Shown: positions 23,180 through 35,203 of the stretch, piece after piece
How positions within the stretch are numbered: position 1 is the stretch's first letter
How the letters are laid out: the number at the start of each line of letters is the position of its first letter
Assembly (NCBI GenBank): GCA_019925105.1
Contig: JAHGAU010000011.1
Location: 1,364,001-1,428,000 of the forward strand
Direction: 5' to 3'
Length of the DNA: 64,000 nucleotides
From: Niebla homalea
Taxonomy: Eukaryota > Ascomycota > Lecanoromycetes > Lecanorales > Ramalinaceae
Notes under the pieces: generated by a model
Told to the model about the DNA's origin: nothing
Databases searched by the model: none
The model's input: the letters and a program-made list of their open reading frames with translations, nothing else
Program-made: the position numbers and the translations under genes

Positions 23180-26100
23180 TATTATATCCGATCCCTTTAA
23201 GATTATTAATACCTTTAATAAGGTTATTAAGCTTAAGGATAACCTTAAATATATTATATAGGAACGTAAAATAAATAAGAAACTTAAGTTTACCCAGCTT
23301 AATTATTAGATTATAAATTTTAACCTACGCCCTATTAAGACCGATACTCTTAAGGGTAATAAGCTTATAAAGGCTTAAGATATTTATAATTAAGGGTACT
23401 CTATAATTTATACCGTAATCCATATAAGGATTAAGGGGATTAATTGGTATATTATTAAGAATATTAAGAATATTAAAGTGGCGTAAAATACCCTCTGTAC
23501 TCGGTATTAGCTTAAGGGCTTAAATTACTTCGCGTTGGCCCTTAAGCGCTTTATTTCCCTTACCCTTAATTAATGCTTAAATCCAAATAAATATTATAAT
23601 AAATATTAAATTCTTTTTAATGAATTATAGAATTTCTAGGGTATAATTATTATTAATAATAACGTATTTATTTAGCAATTTTATAAAGGCCTTGGCCCGG
23701 AATATAAAGCTTATATTAATTAATATAATAATAAATATAAGCCGTTTTAAATAACCGATAATAATATTAACGTTTTAAAATATATATTTATTTATATTAT
23801 TAACCGGTTTCTTTAATATAAAGCTTTAAATAAAATATTTACGTTTAATATTATAACCCTTATAATTATTATTATTGATTTATACTTCCAGGATAATATC
23901 CGCCTGAATAATTTTATTTCACTTTATATTCCTCCGTAGTTTGGTATCCGTTAAAATTATTACGTTAAGGTTTTATAAAAAAAACGTTTTTATATTATTA
24001 CTGGTTATCGCTTACCTTACGGGCATAATAAATCGACCTATAGTAATAATAATAGGCGCCGTGGTAACGATAATAATAATAATATAGGTACCGGTAACGA
24101 TTAAAAACGCCGGCGCCGCGGTAACGGCGGTAATAACGGTAATAAAGGTAATAATAAAGGTAACGATAAGTTTAAGGATAAAAAATATAAAGTTTTTTTT
24201 AAAGGTTAAGGCCTTAATAAACCTCGCTTTTATATACGTTGCCGTTATTATACCGGCTTTACCGCCCGTTATTTACCGGGATTATTAAGTATATTTAACT
24301 ATAAATATATCTATTCTTATTATTTATATCTTTAATACCGGTTATATAAATTATATTATTAATAATAACCGTATCTTTATCCGTAAGGAACTTTTCCTTA
24401 AACTTATTATTATTAAGGACTTTTCCGGGGGAGGAGTATTACCTATATTAAAGTTATTAAAATCCTATATTAATTTAATAAAAACGTCTGTAATTTAATT
24501 GTTTATAACGTTTTTTTATTTTTAATAATACCTTTAATTTTATTAGCCCCGGATAACTATAATGAGCCGGTTATCCCCTTAAATAAAATAATAATTTAAA
24601 GGATTTAAGTATATTTATTAATTATAATAATATTTTTATAAAACTCTTATTAACGGCCTTTTATTTCCTTAAAATTAATATTAAAGTTATTAATAATTTA
24701 ATATTTATGGTTTTATATATTATTCCCGTAAATTAAGAAGCCTTAAAATACTGGTATAAAGTAACGGGGTATATAAAGGAGTAAAATATTAAACTCTTAC
24801 CGGAAACGGTAACCGGTATCGACTTTTTAACTTATTAAATTTATTAAGGGATTATAAGTATATTATTTATACGGAAATATAAATAAAGCTTAAACCGAAT
24901 AAAAGTTATATTAAGCTTAATATTTATTAAAATAAGCTTATTTATTCCGATTTAATTAACTTTATTAATAATATAAAAGTTAATTATAAATAAATCGTTA
25001 CTTTTATTAAAGATATTATTAAAGTTATTTATATAACTTTATTATTAAACTCCTTATATAAAACGGTTCTTAAGGCTTTTTAAGGCTATATAAAGAGAAT
25101 TTATTACTTAAACCGCCCTATTTATTATTTATATACCGATAATAATAATATATATAACGGATTCCAATTTAATAATTAATAATACGTTAAAGGGATTTAA
25201 TAAAAATCTACGGTACTTTATAACCCCCAATAAAACGGTATTTCTAAATAAATAAATTAAACTTTTATTACCCGGGTTTATATAATACTATTAAATAGTA
25301 ATTTATTACGTATTTTTATTATTAAACTTATTATTATAATGGCCTTTATATATAATATAATACCTATAAGTACTTATAATATATTAAATTAAATTATAGG
25401 TCTCGGGAAATCCAATTAATTTTTTATTAAAAAAGTTAAACGATACGGTATATATTAAGAGCGTAAGCTTTTAAATATAAATTAAATAAAATTTTAAATT
25501 AAAACCGTTAAAGGACACTTTATTAACTTTAAGGGTTATTACGTTTATAAAATGCTTATACTAAATAACTAGGTTTAACGCTATAATTACGTTAAATAAC
25601 TAAAGGATAAGGCCGTTTAACCCAAACGTAAGGCCAATAACCCCTTACCGGTTTATTACTTAATACCGAAACAGAAAGAGATAATTACCGTGGATTTCTA
25701 ATTATTATTAAAATAAATACGTCTCGGTAATAATAAAAATATGGATAATAAGCCGGTTATTATTATTATATAAAACTTTTATATTATAAATATTATAAAT
25801 AAAACCGATAATATTATTATTAAAAATATAACCGAACTTATATCCGATAAATAACTTAAGCCCTATATAATTTTAAAATTTATAATCGTTAAGGAAAATA
25901 TTAATAAAAAGGACTTATTTATATTATCCTTATTTACCCTTAATAATAATATTATAAAGGAATTTCCGGATATATATACCTTTATAAACTTAAATTTAAA
26001 CTTATTTAATCCTTATAATTTAATTCTATATTATCACCCGTTTTTAAAAGAATTTATTAAATTTTTAAATTTATTTATTTAAGCTTACGTAGTTAAAATA

Positions 26101-27960
26101 TAACCCTTAAGTTACCGGTATAACCGGGACTTTAATTATTGCCGCCGGCTTTTAATTAACGCTTATATATTTTATAATTACGATCTTTACGGACTATATT
26201 AAGTTTACGATTTATATATAAGTTATAAAGGATATATACCGTAAAATAAAGTAAAAACTTACTATAGAAAATAAAGTTAAATCCTTAAAGATAAATAAAA
26301 CCTGGATCTTAATAAATCTACCTCCCGGTATTAACGTATTAAATAGTAAATAGGTTTATAAGTATAAACGTAAATTAAACGGTAATATTACCCGGTATAA
26401 GGTTAAGTAAATAATCCGTAATTTTTAATAAAAGGAAAACTTGGATTTCTTTAATACCTTTATAACGGTTATTAAGTTTATAAGCTATAAAGCCCTCTTT
26501 ATTATAACGGTTATATATAACCTAGAGATTAAATAAATAAACGTTAAAATAATATTCCTTTATAATAATATCCTTAAAAAGATTTATATTTATTAATTTA
26601 CGGGCTTTAATAATAATTTAAAACGGGTTTACTTATTAAATAAAGTTCTTTATAAACTTAAATAATTATTTTAAATTTAATATTAATACCTTTTTATATT
26701 CCTTAAGAAACTTAATTATTATTATATTAATAAAAATTATAGCGTATTCTTAAACCCGGATATTAATATTATTATTATTATATATATTAATAATATCTTA
26801 ATAATAAAAATTAATAAACGGACTATTACTGACTTAAAGGCTTAATTAAATAAGAAGTTTAAGATATCCGATTTAAGCCTATATAATTAATACTTAAATA
26901 TAAATATTATTTATAATTAATAAAATTAAACTTTAACTCTTAATTAAGAGAGTTACGTTAAATAAATCCTTATTTAATTCAATATATATAACGATCCTTT
27001 CTTTAAGGGTAATAATATAGTTATTTTTATAGATATAAATATTTATTTTAAGCTAATTAATAAAGAATATACCGCCTTAAAGTAATTTTAACTTAAATAT
27101 TAATCCGCCGTTAACTTACTTATATATATTATAATAAGTATTAAGCTTAATATAATTTATATAATATTAATAATATTACGTTACGCGTTTAACCTTAATA
27201 AAAGGCATTAAATAGCCGTTAAAAAGATTTTTTATTACCTTCGCGGTATAATTTCTTTAAAGCTTATCTTTTAAGGCCCTCTAAAGCCCCTTAATGGCTA
27301 TACGGACTTAAACTACGCCGGTAACCCGTAGATACGTCGGTTTACCTCCGGGTATACTTTTAACCTAGGAAGTATAGTTATTAATTAATCTTTAAAATAT
27401 TAATTAACTATAGCCTTATTTATTTATAAAGCTGAATACGTAAAATAATATAACGTTATTAAAAAGGCGATCTAGCTTAAACGGTTACTAGCCTAGCTTA
27501 TTAAAGTCACCTTAAATTTAACGGTATTACCGGCCCTTAAAGATAAGGATATTATATAAAATTACGCCTTTCTTACCTAGCTTAAGCATAATACCGGGGT
27601 TTTTATCCTTATTACGGTAATCTTTTATAATAATTAGGGAGTAATTATATTAATAAAGGACCCTATAAACCACTTAAAGATGAAGTATATATATATTAAG
27701 TATTACTTCCTTTAGGAGTATATAATTAATAAATAGATAGAACTTATATATTATTTTATTAATAATATAATAACGGATAACTTAATAAAGCCGTTATTAA
27801 GGGATGCTTTTTAAAAATTCAAAAATTATTTAAGATTAAAATAATTATATTTCTAGAGTTTAAGATATACCTTTTACTATTAAAGTTGGGATGGATATAT
27901 CCGTTATTGCGGTAATACGGTTCAGTAAAAGCTTTTATTCCTTACTTAATAAATAATACG
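22800..27960 (+). pseudogene. Copia B3 gag-pol relic
   Basis: Collinear with B2. Long ATT repeat (about 23097-23186), Gly/Asn/Lys-rich nucleocapsid-like stretch near 24050-24180, RT motif YVDD as YINN at 26783-26794, and RNase H relic near 27390-27480. All frames are interrupted. The Gly codons in the nucleocapsid stretch are better kept here than in B1. Confidence 0.82.
23097..23186 (+). repeat. (ATT)n microsatellite in B3 gag
   Basis: About 30 near-perfect ATT units. The same site has about 8 units in B1 (11709-11732) and about 24 in B2 (17075-17147), so it varies in length between copies. Confidence 0.85.
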
Positions 27961-27997
27961 GTATTATGGTATTATAAAGCTACTGATTAAATGGGAG

Positions 27998-28135
27998 TAT
28001 CAGAAGTGCAGAAAATAAAGACCTCGGCTATTACTAAAAGGGGACTAGCCTACTTTCTGGACTTCTCATAGATAGGTATCGCTCAGCACCTTACATAGTA
28101 CTCAACCAAGCAAGTTACACCCTACCATTTCAACA
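27998..28135 (+). repeat. Copia B3 3' LTR
   Basis: TATCAGAAG...TTTCAACA (RIP-altered start, intact end), 138 bp. Preceded by the purine tract ATGGGAG (27991-27997). Confidence 0.9.
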
Positions 28136-28148
28136 AATTAAGTGGGAG

Positions 28149-28286
28149 TATTAAAAGTGCAGAAAGTAAAGACCTCGGTTATTACCAAAAGGGGGCTAGC
28201 CTACTTCCTGGACTTCTTATAGATAGGTATCGCTCAGCACCTTATATAGTACTCAACTAAGCAAGTTACACCCTACCATTTCAACA
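28149..28286 (+). repeat. Copia B2 3' LTR
   Basis: TATTAAAAGTGCAG...TTTCAACA, 138 bp, preceded by the purine tract AGTGGGAG (28141-28148). Confidence 0.9.
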
Positions 28287-28291
28287 CTTAA

Positions 28292-29000
28292 TGGCTATAT
28301 AAACTTAGATTACGCCAACAACTTATAAATATGCCGGTTTATTTCCGGGTATATTTTTAACCTGGGAAATACAGCTATTAATTAATCCTTAAAACGTTAA
28401 CCGACTATAACCCTATTTATTTATAAGGCCGAGTACGTAAGACAATATAACGCTATTAAAGAAGCGATTTGGTTTAAACGGTTATTAACTTAACTTATTA
28501 AAATTACCCCGAATTTAATAATATTACCGGCTTTTAAGGCTAAGGATATTATATAGAATTACGCTTTTTTTATTTAATTTAAACTTAATATTAAGGCTTT
28601 TACCTTTATTACGGTAATCTTTTATAATAATTAAAAAGCGATTATATTAATAAAGGACCCTATAAATTATTTAAAGATAAAGTATATATATATTAAGTAT
28701 TACTTTCTTCGGGAGTATATAATTAATAAATAAATAAAGTTTATATATTATTTTACCGGGGATATAATGGCTGACGGCCTGATAAAGCCGTTATTAAGGG
28801 ACGGCTTTCTTAAATTTAGAAATTATCTAAGATTAAAATAATCGGTACTATACCTTTACTAACGTTTTAAGATGAATAGATATACCCTTTATTATTGGAG
28901 TCAGGGTGGATATATACCTTACTGCGGTGATATAATTCCAGTAAGAGCTTTTACTCCTTACTTAATAGGTAATATGGTATTATAATATTATAAAGCTACT
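28292..29000 (+). pseudogene. Copia B1 RNase H relic (continuation)
   Basis: Resumes B1 exactly after the CTTAA duplication. It aligns with B2 from 21257 and B3 from 27297. It contains the 'KR.PTITLFIYKAEYVRQYN' type block near 28395-28460 and the downstream Copia C-terminal end of pol. RIP stops throughout. Confidence 0.75.
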
Positions 29001-29013
29001 GATTAAGTGGGAG

Positions 29014-29151
29014 TATCAGAAGTGCAGAAGGCAAAGACCTCGGCTATTACTAAAAGGGGGCTAGCCTACTTCCTGGACTTCTCATAGATAGATATCGCTC
29101 AGCACCTTATATAGTACTCAACTAAGCAAGTTACACCCTACCATTTCAATA
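29014..29151 (+). repeat. Copia B1 3' LTR
   Basis: 138 bp, little mutated, TATCAGAAG...TTTCAATA, preceded by the PPT AGTGGGAG. The right TSD TTAAT is at 29152-29156. Confidence 0.9.
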
Positions 29152-29156
29152 TTAAT

Positions 29157-29274
29157 ATATAAGGGCAAGCTTAGAGCTCTTAGTAAGTATACTGATTCCG
29201 AGTTTGTAGCCGACTTTACCCGTAGGTTAACTTTAGGCTACTTCTTCAACATAAGGAGTATACCGATTTACTAA
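29157..29274 (+). pseudogene. Copia A1 RNase H fragment between B1 and C
   Basis: A 118-bp island of A1 left between two insertions. It reads 'GKLRALSKYTDSEFVADF' then 'TRRLTLGYFFNIRSIPIY', a clear Copia RNase H N-terminal block (Y-x-D-S-D-F-A-x-D...TRRSTSGY-x-F). It is open through the fragment, while the homologous piece of A2 (about 40655-40770) is RIP-mutated. Its survival fits a length threshold for RIP. Confidence 0.85.
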
Positions 29275-29408
29275 TATTGAAAGTACTTATATTAATTACC
29301 CGGCAGTTGGGTAGATTAGATATGATCCGAAACTAGACCCGATTAAGATAGCTGGGATGCAGGAGTACTTAATCGCACTTTTATACTTAGGAAATAATTA
29401 AATAACTT
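29275..29408 (+). repeat. Copia C 5' LTR, first 134 bp
   Basis: Starts TATTGAAAGTACTTATATT. Interrupted by L4 at 29409; the last 18 bp are at 35172-35189. The joined length of 152 bp equals the 3' LTR at 47192. Confidence 0.88.
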
Positions 29409-29869
29409 GATTGATTGATTGATTTATACTACGGATCTAGCTAAGCTAATTCCGGCGTTCCTTAATACTCGGTTATTTAACCTTATTAATAACCGTAAAA
29501 AACCTGATATCTATAACGTTAAGAATAAAAACCGGTATCCACCCAGCCTTTACTTACGTCTTAAAGGCTAAAAATATTTACGGCTATTTAAAGAATAAGA
29601 ATTTATTTATATGCTTTTTTAAGAAAACCTATAATATTACGATTAAATCTATTTAAGGGTTACCTTTAAACCTATTATTCTTCCGTTATTTTACGGGTTT
29701 ATTTAATGTTAAAATTTTAGAATTCCGATTATATTATTAAATATCTTTATTAATATATATATTATTATTATTTTATTTATATAACTTTATTAACCGATAT
29801 AATATCGTTTCTTACGCCGCCCCGGTATTTATAGCCTTTTTAGCTTTTTATTAAGTATAGTTTTCCCGC

Positions 29870-31935
29870 CGTTATTTTTTATCTTTAAATTAACGGCGAA
29901 GTTTCTTAATTAAATTTTTAATTACTTCCTTTATTTCCTTAGTTAAGCCGAACTATAATAATAAGCCCGTAATTATTATGAATTTAACGGCTACCTTAAT
30001 ACTTTTTTATTAATAAGTATTTAACGATAATCGTTAATCTTTATCCTTTTAATTAATCCCGGTTTAAGTTCCTTAAATAGTAAATAAGAGATTAATACGT
30101 ATATAATATCTTACTTTTATTATTTATATTCGTAATTAATATTAATCCGGTTACTAATATATATAATAAAAAAAAAATAAGTTAAGCCGTTCTTATTTAT
30201 CTGGAGTTAAATTATTAACGCGTTATCGTTTTTCCTTATAATCCCGTAACGCTAAAGATATTTATTAATAATTTTATTATTATTTAATATTAAGTACCGT
30301 TGCCCTTACGGGATTAATTTTTATATTTACGTTAACGCTTTATTTATTTCTTTATAATTTATAAAGTAATTACCGTTAACTTTATTTTTATAACCTTTTT
30401 TTTTTTCCGCCGTTCTTATTTTAAATAAAAGTTTATATATTTTTACGTTAACTTTTTAAATATAAACTAGATTAACCTCTTTTTTTAATTTACTTTAATT
30501 TAACTTCCGTAAAAAGGATAAATATTATTTTTTTACGTTTTCTTATTTAAAGTTTTTTATAGTTTTAATAAATACGTTCGTTTCTTGTTAATATAATTAA
30601 GTTTATATCCCTTTTAAGCTTTACTTAAGTTATTATTTAATTTAAAACTAACTTTATTAATAATATAAAGATTTCGGATTTTAATATTAGGACGGGAGTC
30701 ACTTTATATACTTTACTTATTATTCTTAAATATCGGTTTTAAACCTTTTATAATTATTAAACGGGCTTTTTCCTATATTTAAGCGTATTTTTAAATACGT
30801 ATTAAATAGTTATTACGTACGTTATTATAGGCTTTATAACCGTTTAATAAATAATTTTAACCTTTTATAAAATAGCTTTTTACGTTAACGCCGTAAGGTA
30901 AATAAAACTTTTTTTCTGCGAGATTATTTTCTTTTAAACCTTTTTTATATAGTCTTTTTAATCCAGTTTCTTATTAACTTATAAGCCGAATATCTTAATA
31001 TTAATTTCCGGTTTTATTATTATATTATTTAAGTTTATTATAATTATTATATTATATAGCTTTAAGCTTTTTATTATATAAACGAGTTTATATTTATATA
31101 AAGTAAATTAAACCCTATATATCTTTATTTATCGTAAGTAAACTTTATAGGCTTATTTTAATTTTAAATAATTCATATAAATAAACGTATTATAAACTAA
31201 GAGGTAAATATCGTTAATAAAGCCCTTTATTTAAACCTTTTATTTTAACTTTATTAAGTTTTTAATAAGCGGGCTATTAAAGAATAAAAATAAGATTAAA
31301 GAAATAAGTAACTTTTAAAGAATCTTTATTATTACGGGCTTTATCGTATTTATCTTTTATTCTAAGTTAATTAACGTCGTTTAATTACTTAAGAAACTCT
31401 CTATTTAATTTATAAAAAAAAGTAAAACCCCTTTTTCCGTAAATTATATAATAACCTTTAATAATTTATTTTATTAAACGCCTTTATAATATTTAAGGAA
31501 AAAAAGATTTATAACGTATTTTTTCTTATAATTTTATACCGTATATACGCTATTAATTAAGTTTTTAAAAGCCGTTTCTATTAACCGTTTTCTTTTTATC
31601 CTTATTTATTAATCAGGGAGTAACTTATACTTTTTACGTAATTATTTAAAATCTTTATAATTATTATCTTTAAAGTTTTCCTTAACATATAAAAAAATAT
31701 TATAGGTTTATATAACTTTATTTTTAAGTAATTTAACTTAACCGGCTTCTTAAGGATAATCGTTTTAGTTTCTTTAAATTTATAAAAATAATATTTTATA
31801 TTAAAATAAACTTAAAATAAATAAATAAAAACCTTTTTTAAATAATAACGTTATTATAAATAAGAACCTATTTAATATACCGTTAAGTCTAAAAGCTTTA
31901 TCCTTTTTTAATTTATTAATCGTTTTAATTATTAT
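29870..31935 (-). pseudogene. LINE L4 ORF2 relic (RT to C-terminus)
   Basis: On the minus strand, 31930-31870 reads 'RLINKLKKDKAFRLNGILNR', the RIP-altered form of the RT motif K-A-P-G-P-D-G-I-P-N-R. It aligns with 59110-59165 in L5. The RT palm and the post-RT region follow toward lower coordinates, ending near 29870 at the basic C-terminus. All frames carry many stops. The N-terminal endonuclease expected in Tad1 ORF2 would lie at higher coordinates but is not readable. Confidence 0.65.
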
Positions 31936-34930
31936 CTTTTAAATTATTATTTTATTTATTATTATTAATTTAAAATATACCGTGCCATCGATATTTATTA
32001 AATTAACTTCTAATAACGGAGGAAAGAACGTTCCTTTAAAAGCCTTAATTTTACCGTTAAAGGTATTTATTACCGTACCGTTTAATCTTTTTAAAGGTAA
32101 AAACTTAAGGATAAATTTAGGTTTTTTACTTTATTCTTTATTATATTTTATTAGCTTTTAAATGCTATAAAAGGAAACCGCTAAATTATATATTATAACC
32201 CGGAAGTATATTTATTTAGCTTTTTAGATAATTTTCTCCTTTTCTTTTTAAGTTTTTTTTAACTATTAAAGCATTTTTTAATTCTTATATTTAATAGCTT
32301 ATTTTATAAGTACTTTTACTTTTATAATTACTTTTATATATTTTTTATTTTAATAAATTTTAACTTTTTAAGACGGCTTTATTATTAAAATTATAACGTT
32401 AATTATTTTATTTAAAGCTTTTATTACCCGCTTTATAAAATAATTAATTTATTCTTTATTATTAAGTTAAAAACGCTTTATTAATTAAAATATTATTTTT
32501 ATTATTTTTATTAATATTTCAGTTTCCTTAACCGTTTTTTACGTTCATTTAAACGATAAAAACGGAGTCGTATTAATAGACTAATTTAAAGTCGTTTATA
32601 TTAAGATATAATTTAAATTATATTTTAAGTTTTCTTAAGGTTTATATATTATAATTAAGTTAATAATATTTTTTAAGCTAAATATTAAATTAATTATAAT
32701 CTTAAATTTATAGCTTTCTTATATAATAGTTTTTTTCGGTATTAATAATATAAAATTAAATTATATAATAATTATTAATAACTCCTTAAATTTAATATAA
32801 TTAATTATATAACCGTTTTCGTTTTATTAAACGTAATAAAAATTAAAGTCCTTTATTAAAAAGTATTTACCGGGTATAATTATAATATCCTTAAGTAACG
32901 GGATCGTAAAAGGTCCCTTTTTATTAACCAGTAACGGATTATACGTATTATAAATATTTAAGGTACCCTTAATATCCCTTTTTTATATAATCCGGAATAT
33001 ATATAGGTTCCCTCCGTAATAAATAACGTCCTAATTATTTATATTTAATTTCTTATTAATAAAGAAATATATTTACATCGTTTTATTATCCTTAAAAGTC
33101 AGGTAAAAATTATTTCTTAAGTTAATTGAAAAATAAATATATAAATTATATAACGGTTTTTATATTATTATAATATTAATATCCTTTACCTTTTTAAATC
33201 CGAATATTAATATTACGGCTTTAATTGCTTCCTTATATATATTATATTATATTACCTTTAAAAGCGTAAATATATTAAATATTAACGTTTATTAAGCTTT
33301 TTTTATTAATTTTTATTTATATAAACCGTCTTTCCTTAAAATTAAACGTTATTTATTTTAATCTTTTATTATAATAATAATCCCGGTCGGGTAGCCGGCC
33401 CTAAAGGTTAATATCGTTATAAACTTCCTTTTTTTTTATATTATCGGTTACCGTATTTTACCCTTCCCCGTTTAATAAGTTCTGTTTACGTTTTAAGACC
33501 ATTTTTAATTACTTTACCGGTTTAAGTTTATATAAGTTATAACGTTAAACCTTAATTATTATCCTAATCTTTTTACGTTAAGTTTCCTTCGCTTTTATTA
33601 TATATTATAAGTTTTACGTTAAATAGCTATTATTATTATACGTTACGTATTTCAACGCGTTTTTTATTAAACCCTTTATTATTAAGTTAACGTATTTATA
33701 TATATTATACCCTTTAATATATATTATATACTTTATACTATTAAGGTACCTCGTAATAATATATTTATACCCTTAATATTTAAAGTATTAATAAATATCC
33801 GCTGCCTGGTTTTAAGGTCTTATTAACTTAAGGAATTTACCTTTTATTATCCCTTTATTAAGGATATCGTTATATATTTTTATTAACGTTATATTTAAAA
33901 TAATCGTAAAGTATTTCTTTATATAACCGAAAACGTTTAGCCTTTTTATTATAACGGAAAGGCTATAATTAACGATCTCTAGCTTAAAATAAAAGACCAT
34001 ATTCTCTTTTTTTATCCGCTTTAAAGTAATTTCCTTTTTTTCCCCGTAAACCTTATTAAATATATTCTGTTTACTACGATAATAAAGGATTACCTTAATA
34101 CCTTTATTATCTTATACCCCTTTTTATCGGCTTATCTCTTTAACTTCTTTAGCCCCTTTTTATTTTTAATAAGGCTATATTAAAAAAATATCCCCGCTTT
34201 ATAGTTTACGTATTATAATAATTTATTCTATTAATAATTTTCCCGTTATTTTAAACGTTTTTATTAATTATAATAAATTCGTTTTCACCGCTATATTCTT
34301 CTCCTTTTTGCTTAATAATTATATAATTATTATTTTTATTTTCCTTAATATCGTTACTTTCTCCTTTATTTTTATTTCCTTTATTATTAATATTAACGTT
34401 ATCCTTATAGCTTTCACTATTTAACTTATCTTTACTCCCTTTTTTAAAATTTCCCTTATTACTCCCTTACTTTATATATATCCTCTTTATTTCCCTTTAC
34501 CTCCGTTTACCGGTATTCTTATTACCGTTCTTTAAGCTCCGCGTAACCTCTTTAACTCCTTTAAACCTTTCTTCGCTTTTACGTAAAAGTTTCTTACTTC
34601 CTATAACCTAATTTATAGTATCGGTTAGGTTTTTAACGTAATATCCTTTTATATAATTATAAGGAGGTTTTTTAATATCCTTATTGCTTCCTCCCTTTTA
34701 CTTCTCTTTATATATCCGGTAATTATTTTTTTTATAATTTATTCTTATTTATTTAATATTTCTTTATTTTTATTTAATTTTTTTAATTTATATATACTTA
34801 ATAAGGCCTTTTACGCCTCTATTTACCCTTTATCTGTCCCCGTATACCGTCCTTATCCCCTCCGCCCTTTATTTATTACCCTTTATAATAATACCTTTAT
34901 ACGTTATATACGTCTTTTCACGCGTATCTT
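31936..34930 (-). other. LINE L4 ORF1 / ORF2 N-terminal region, unreadable
   Basis: About 3 kb that should hold most of ORF1 and the endonuclease domain, by comparison with Tad1 architecture. It is collinear with L5 at 50000-52990. RIP has introduced stops in every frame. A 62-codon open stretch on the minus strand (33812-34000) has no recognisable similarity and low-complexity composition; I do not call it. Confidence 0.5.
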
Positions 34931-35159
34931 ATTAACTATAAACTTTCTATTTAATTTAAGGCCTTTCCATCTCGTATTTATCACGTCGTTCATACGATTT
35001 ATCACCGTTCCTATTAACCTAGGCCGCTTACCCTTCCTCCCCTTTTACCCTTACCATTCCGCTTCCGCTTATCGCATTTAAGGTACTATCCTTATTATTA
35101 CTTAAGCTATATACGCGTGCATCGTTTCTGACCTCTGGGGTCCCGTTGTTCATCGCCAT
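34931..35159 (-). pseudogene. LINE L4 ORF1 5' end
   Basis: Minus-strand reading starts ATGGCGATGAACAACGGGAC and parallels the open ORF1 start in L5 at 49771 (M-A-[TM]-N-[KN]-G-T-P-E-V). The first 60 bp are almost unmutated. The frame breaks further in. The element begins right at this ATG, with no visible 5' UTR. Confidence 0.6.
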
Positions 35160-35171
35160 ATTAAATAACTT

Positions 35172-35189
35172 ATACTTTATATTTCAAGA
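35172..35189 (+). repeat. Copia C 5' LTR, last 18 bp
   Basis: ATACTTTATATTTCAAGA, the end of the split LTR. It matches the 3' LTR end ...TATTTCAAGA at 47343. Confidence 0.85.
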
Positions 35190-35203
35190 GGTTATAAACC
35201 CGG
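35190..35203 (+). promoter_or_regulatory. Primer-binding site of C
   Basis: GGTTATAAACCCGG: the same half-tRNA-iMet site as families A and B with one extra G-to-A change. Confidence 0.7.

Larger units (their letters stand above)
21972..28135 (+). mobile_element. Copia B3, innermost and uninterrupted (6.16 kb)
   Basis: Complete family B element of 6164 bp with both 138-bp LTRs and no internal insertion. TSD AATTA at 21967-21971 and 28136-28140. It was the last insertion of the B series. The interior is RIP-mutated like B1 and B2, so RIP acted after (or also after) this insertion. Confidence 0.92.
15893..28286 (+). mobile_element. Copia B2, inserted in B1 and interrupted by B3
   Basis: Second copy of family B. 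TSD CTTAA lies at 15888-15892 and 28287-28291, and B1 resumes in register at 28292. Removing B3 leaves about 6.2 kb. The internal part runs to 21971, then continues for only 8 bp (28141-28148) before its 3' LTR, because B3 landed next to the polypurine tract. Heavily RIP-mutated. Confidence 0.9.
9486..29151 (+). mobile_element. Copia B1 with nested B2, B3 and a TRIM-like element
   Basis: Copia element inserted in A1 with TSD TTAAT at 9481-9485 and 29152-29156. Removing B2 (15893-28286) and the TRIM-like element (10413-11430) leaves about 6.24 kb with 138-bp LTRs. It has a long leader, a gag region with an ATT repeat and a 12-bp minisatellite, then integrase, RT and RNase H. The RNase H part lies after the B2 insertion (28292-29000). 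Coding parts are heavily RIP-mutated; the 3' LTR is nearly clean. Confidence 0.9.
29409..35159 (-). mobile_element. Tad1-like LINE L4, full length (5.75 kb)
   Basis: Minus-strand LINE inserted in the C 5' LTR. A 12-bp TSD, ATTAAATAACTT, lies at 29397-29408 and 35160-35171. Its 3' end (left) is the GATT tail; its 5' end (right) starts at ATGGCGATGAAC at 35159. It has an ORF1-like region, then ORF2 whose RT starts at about 31935. Most is RIP-mutated; the first 200 bp of the 5' end are only lightly changed. This is the only complete copy in the window, so it sets the family length. Confidence 0.88.

Noticed and set aside
9486..29151. Tandem array of Copia B elements sharing LTRs (recombination product)
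   Set aside because: Each B element has its own pair of LTRs and a private 5-bp TSD, and host sequence resumes in register, so serial nested insertion explains the structure better.
33812..34000. 62-codon minus-strand frame in LINE L4
   Set aside because: Right strand for the LINE but low-complexity Ile/Asn/Lys/Leu composition from RIP, with no recognisable ORF1/ORF2 motif.
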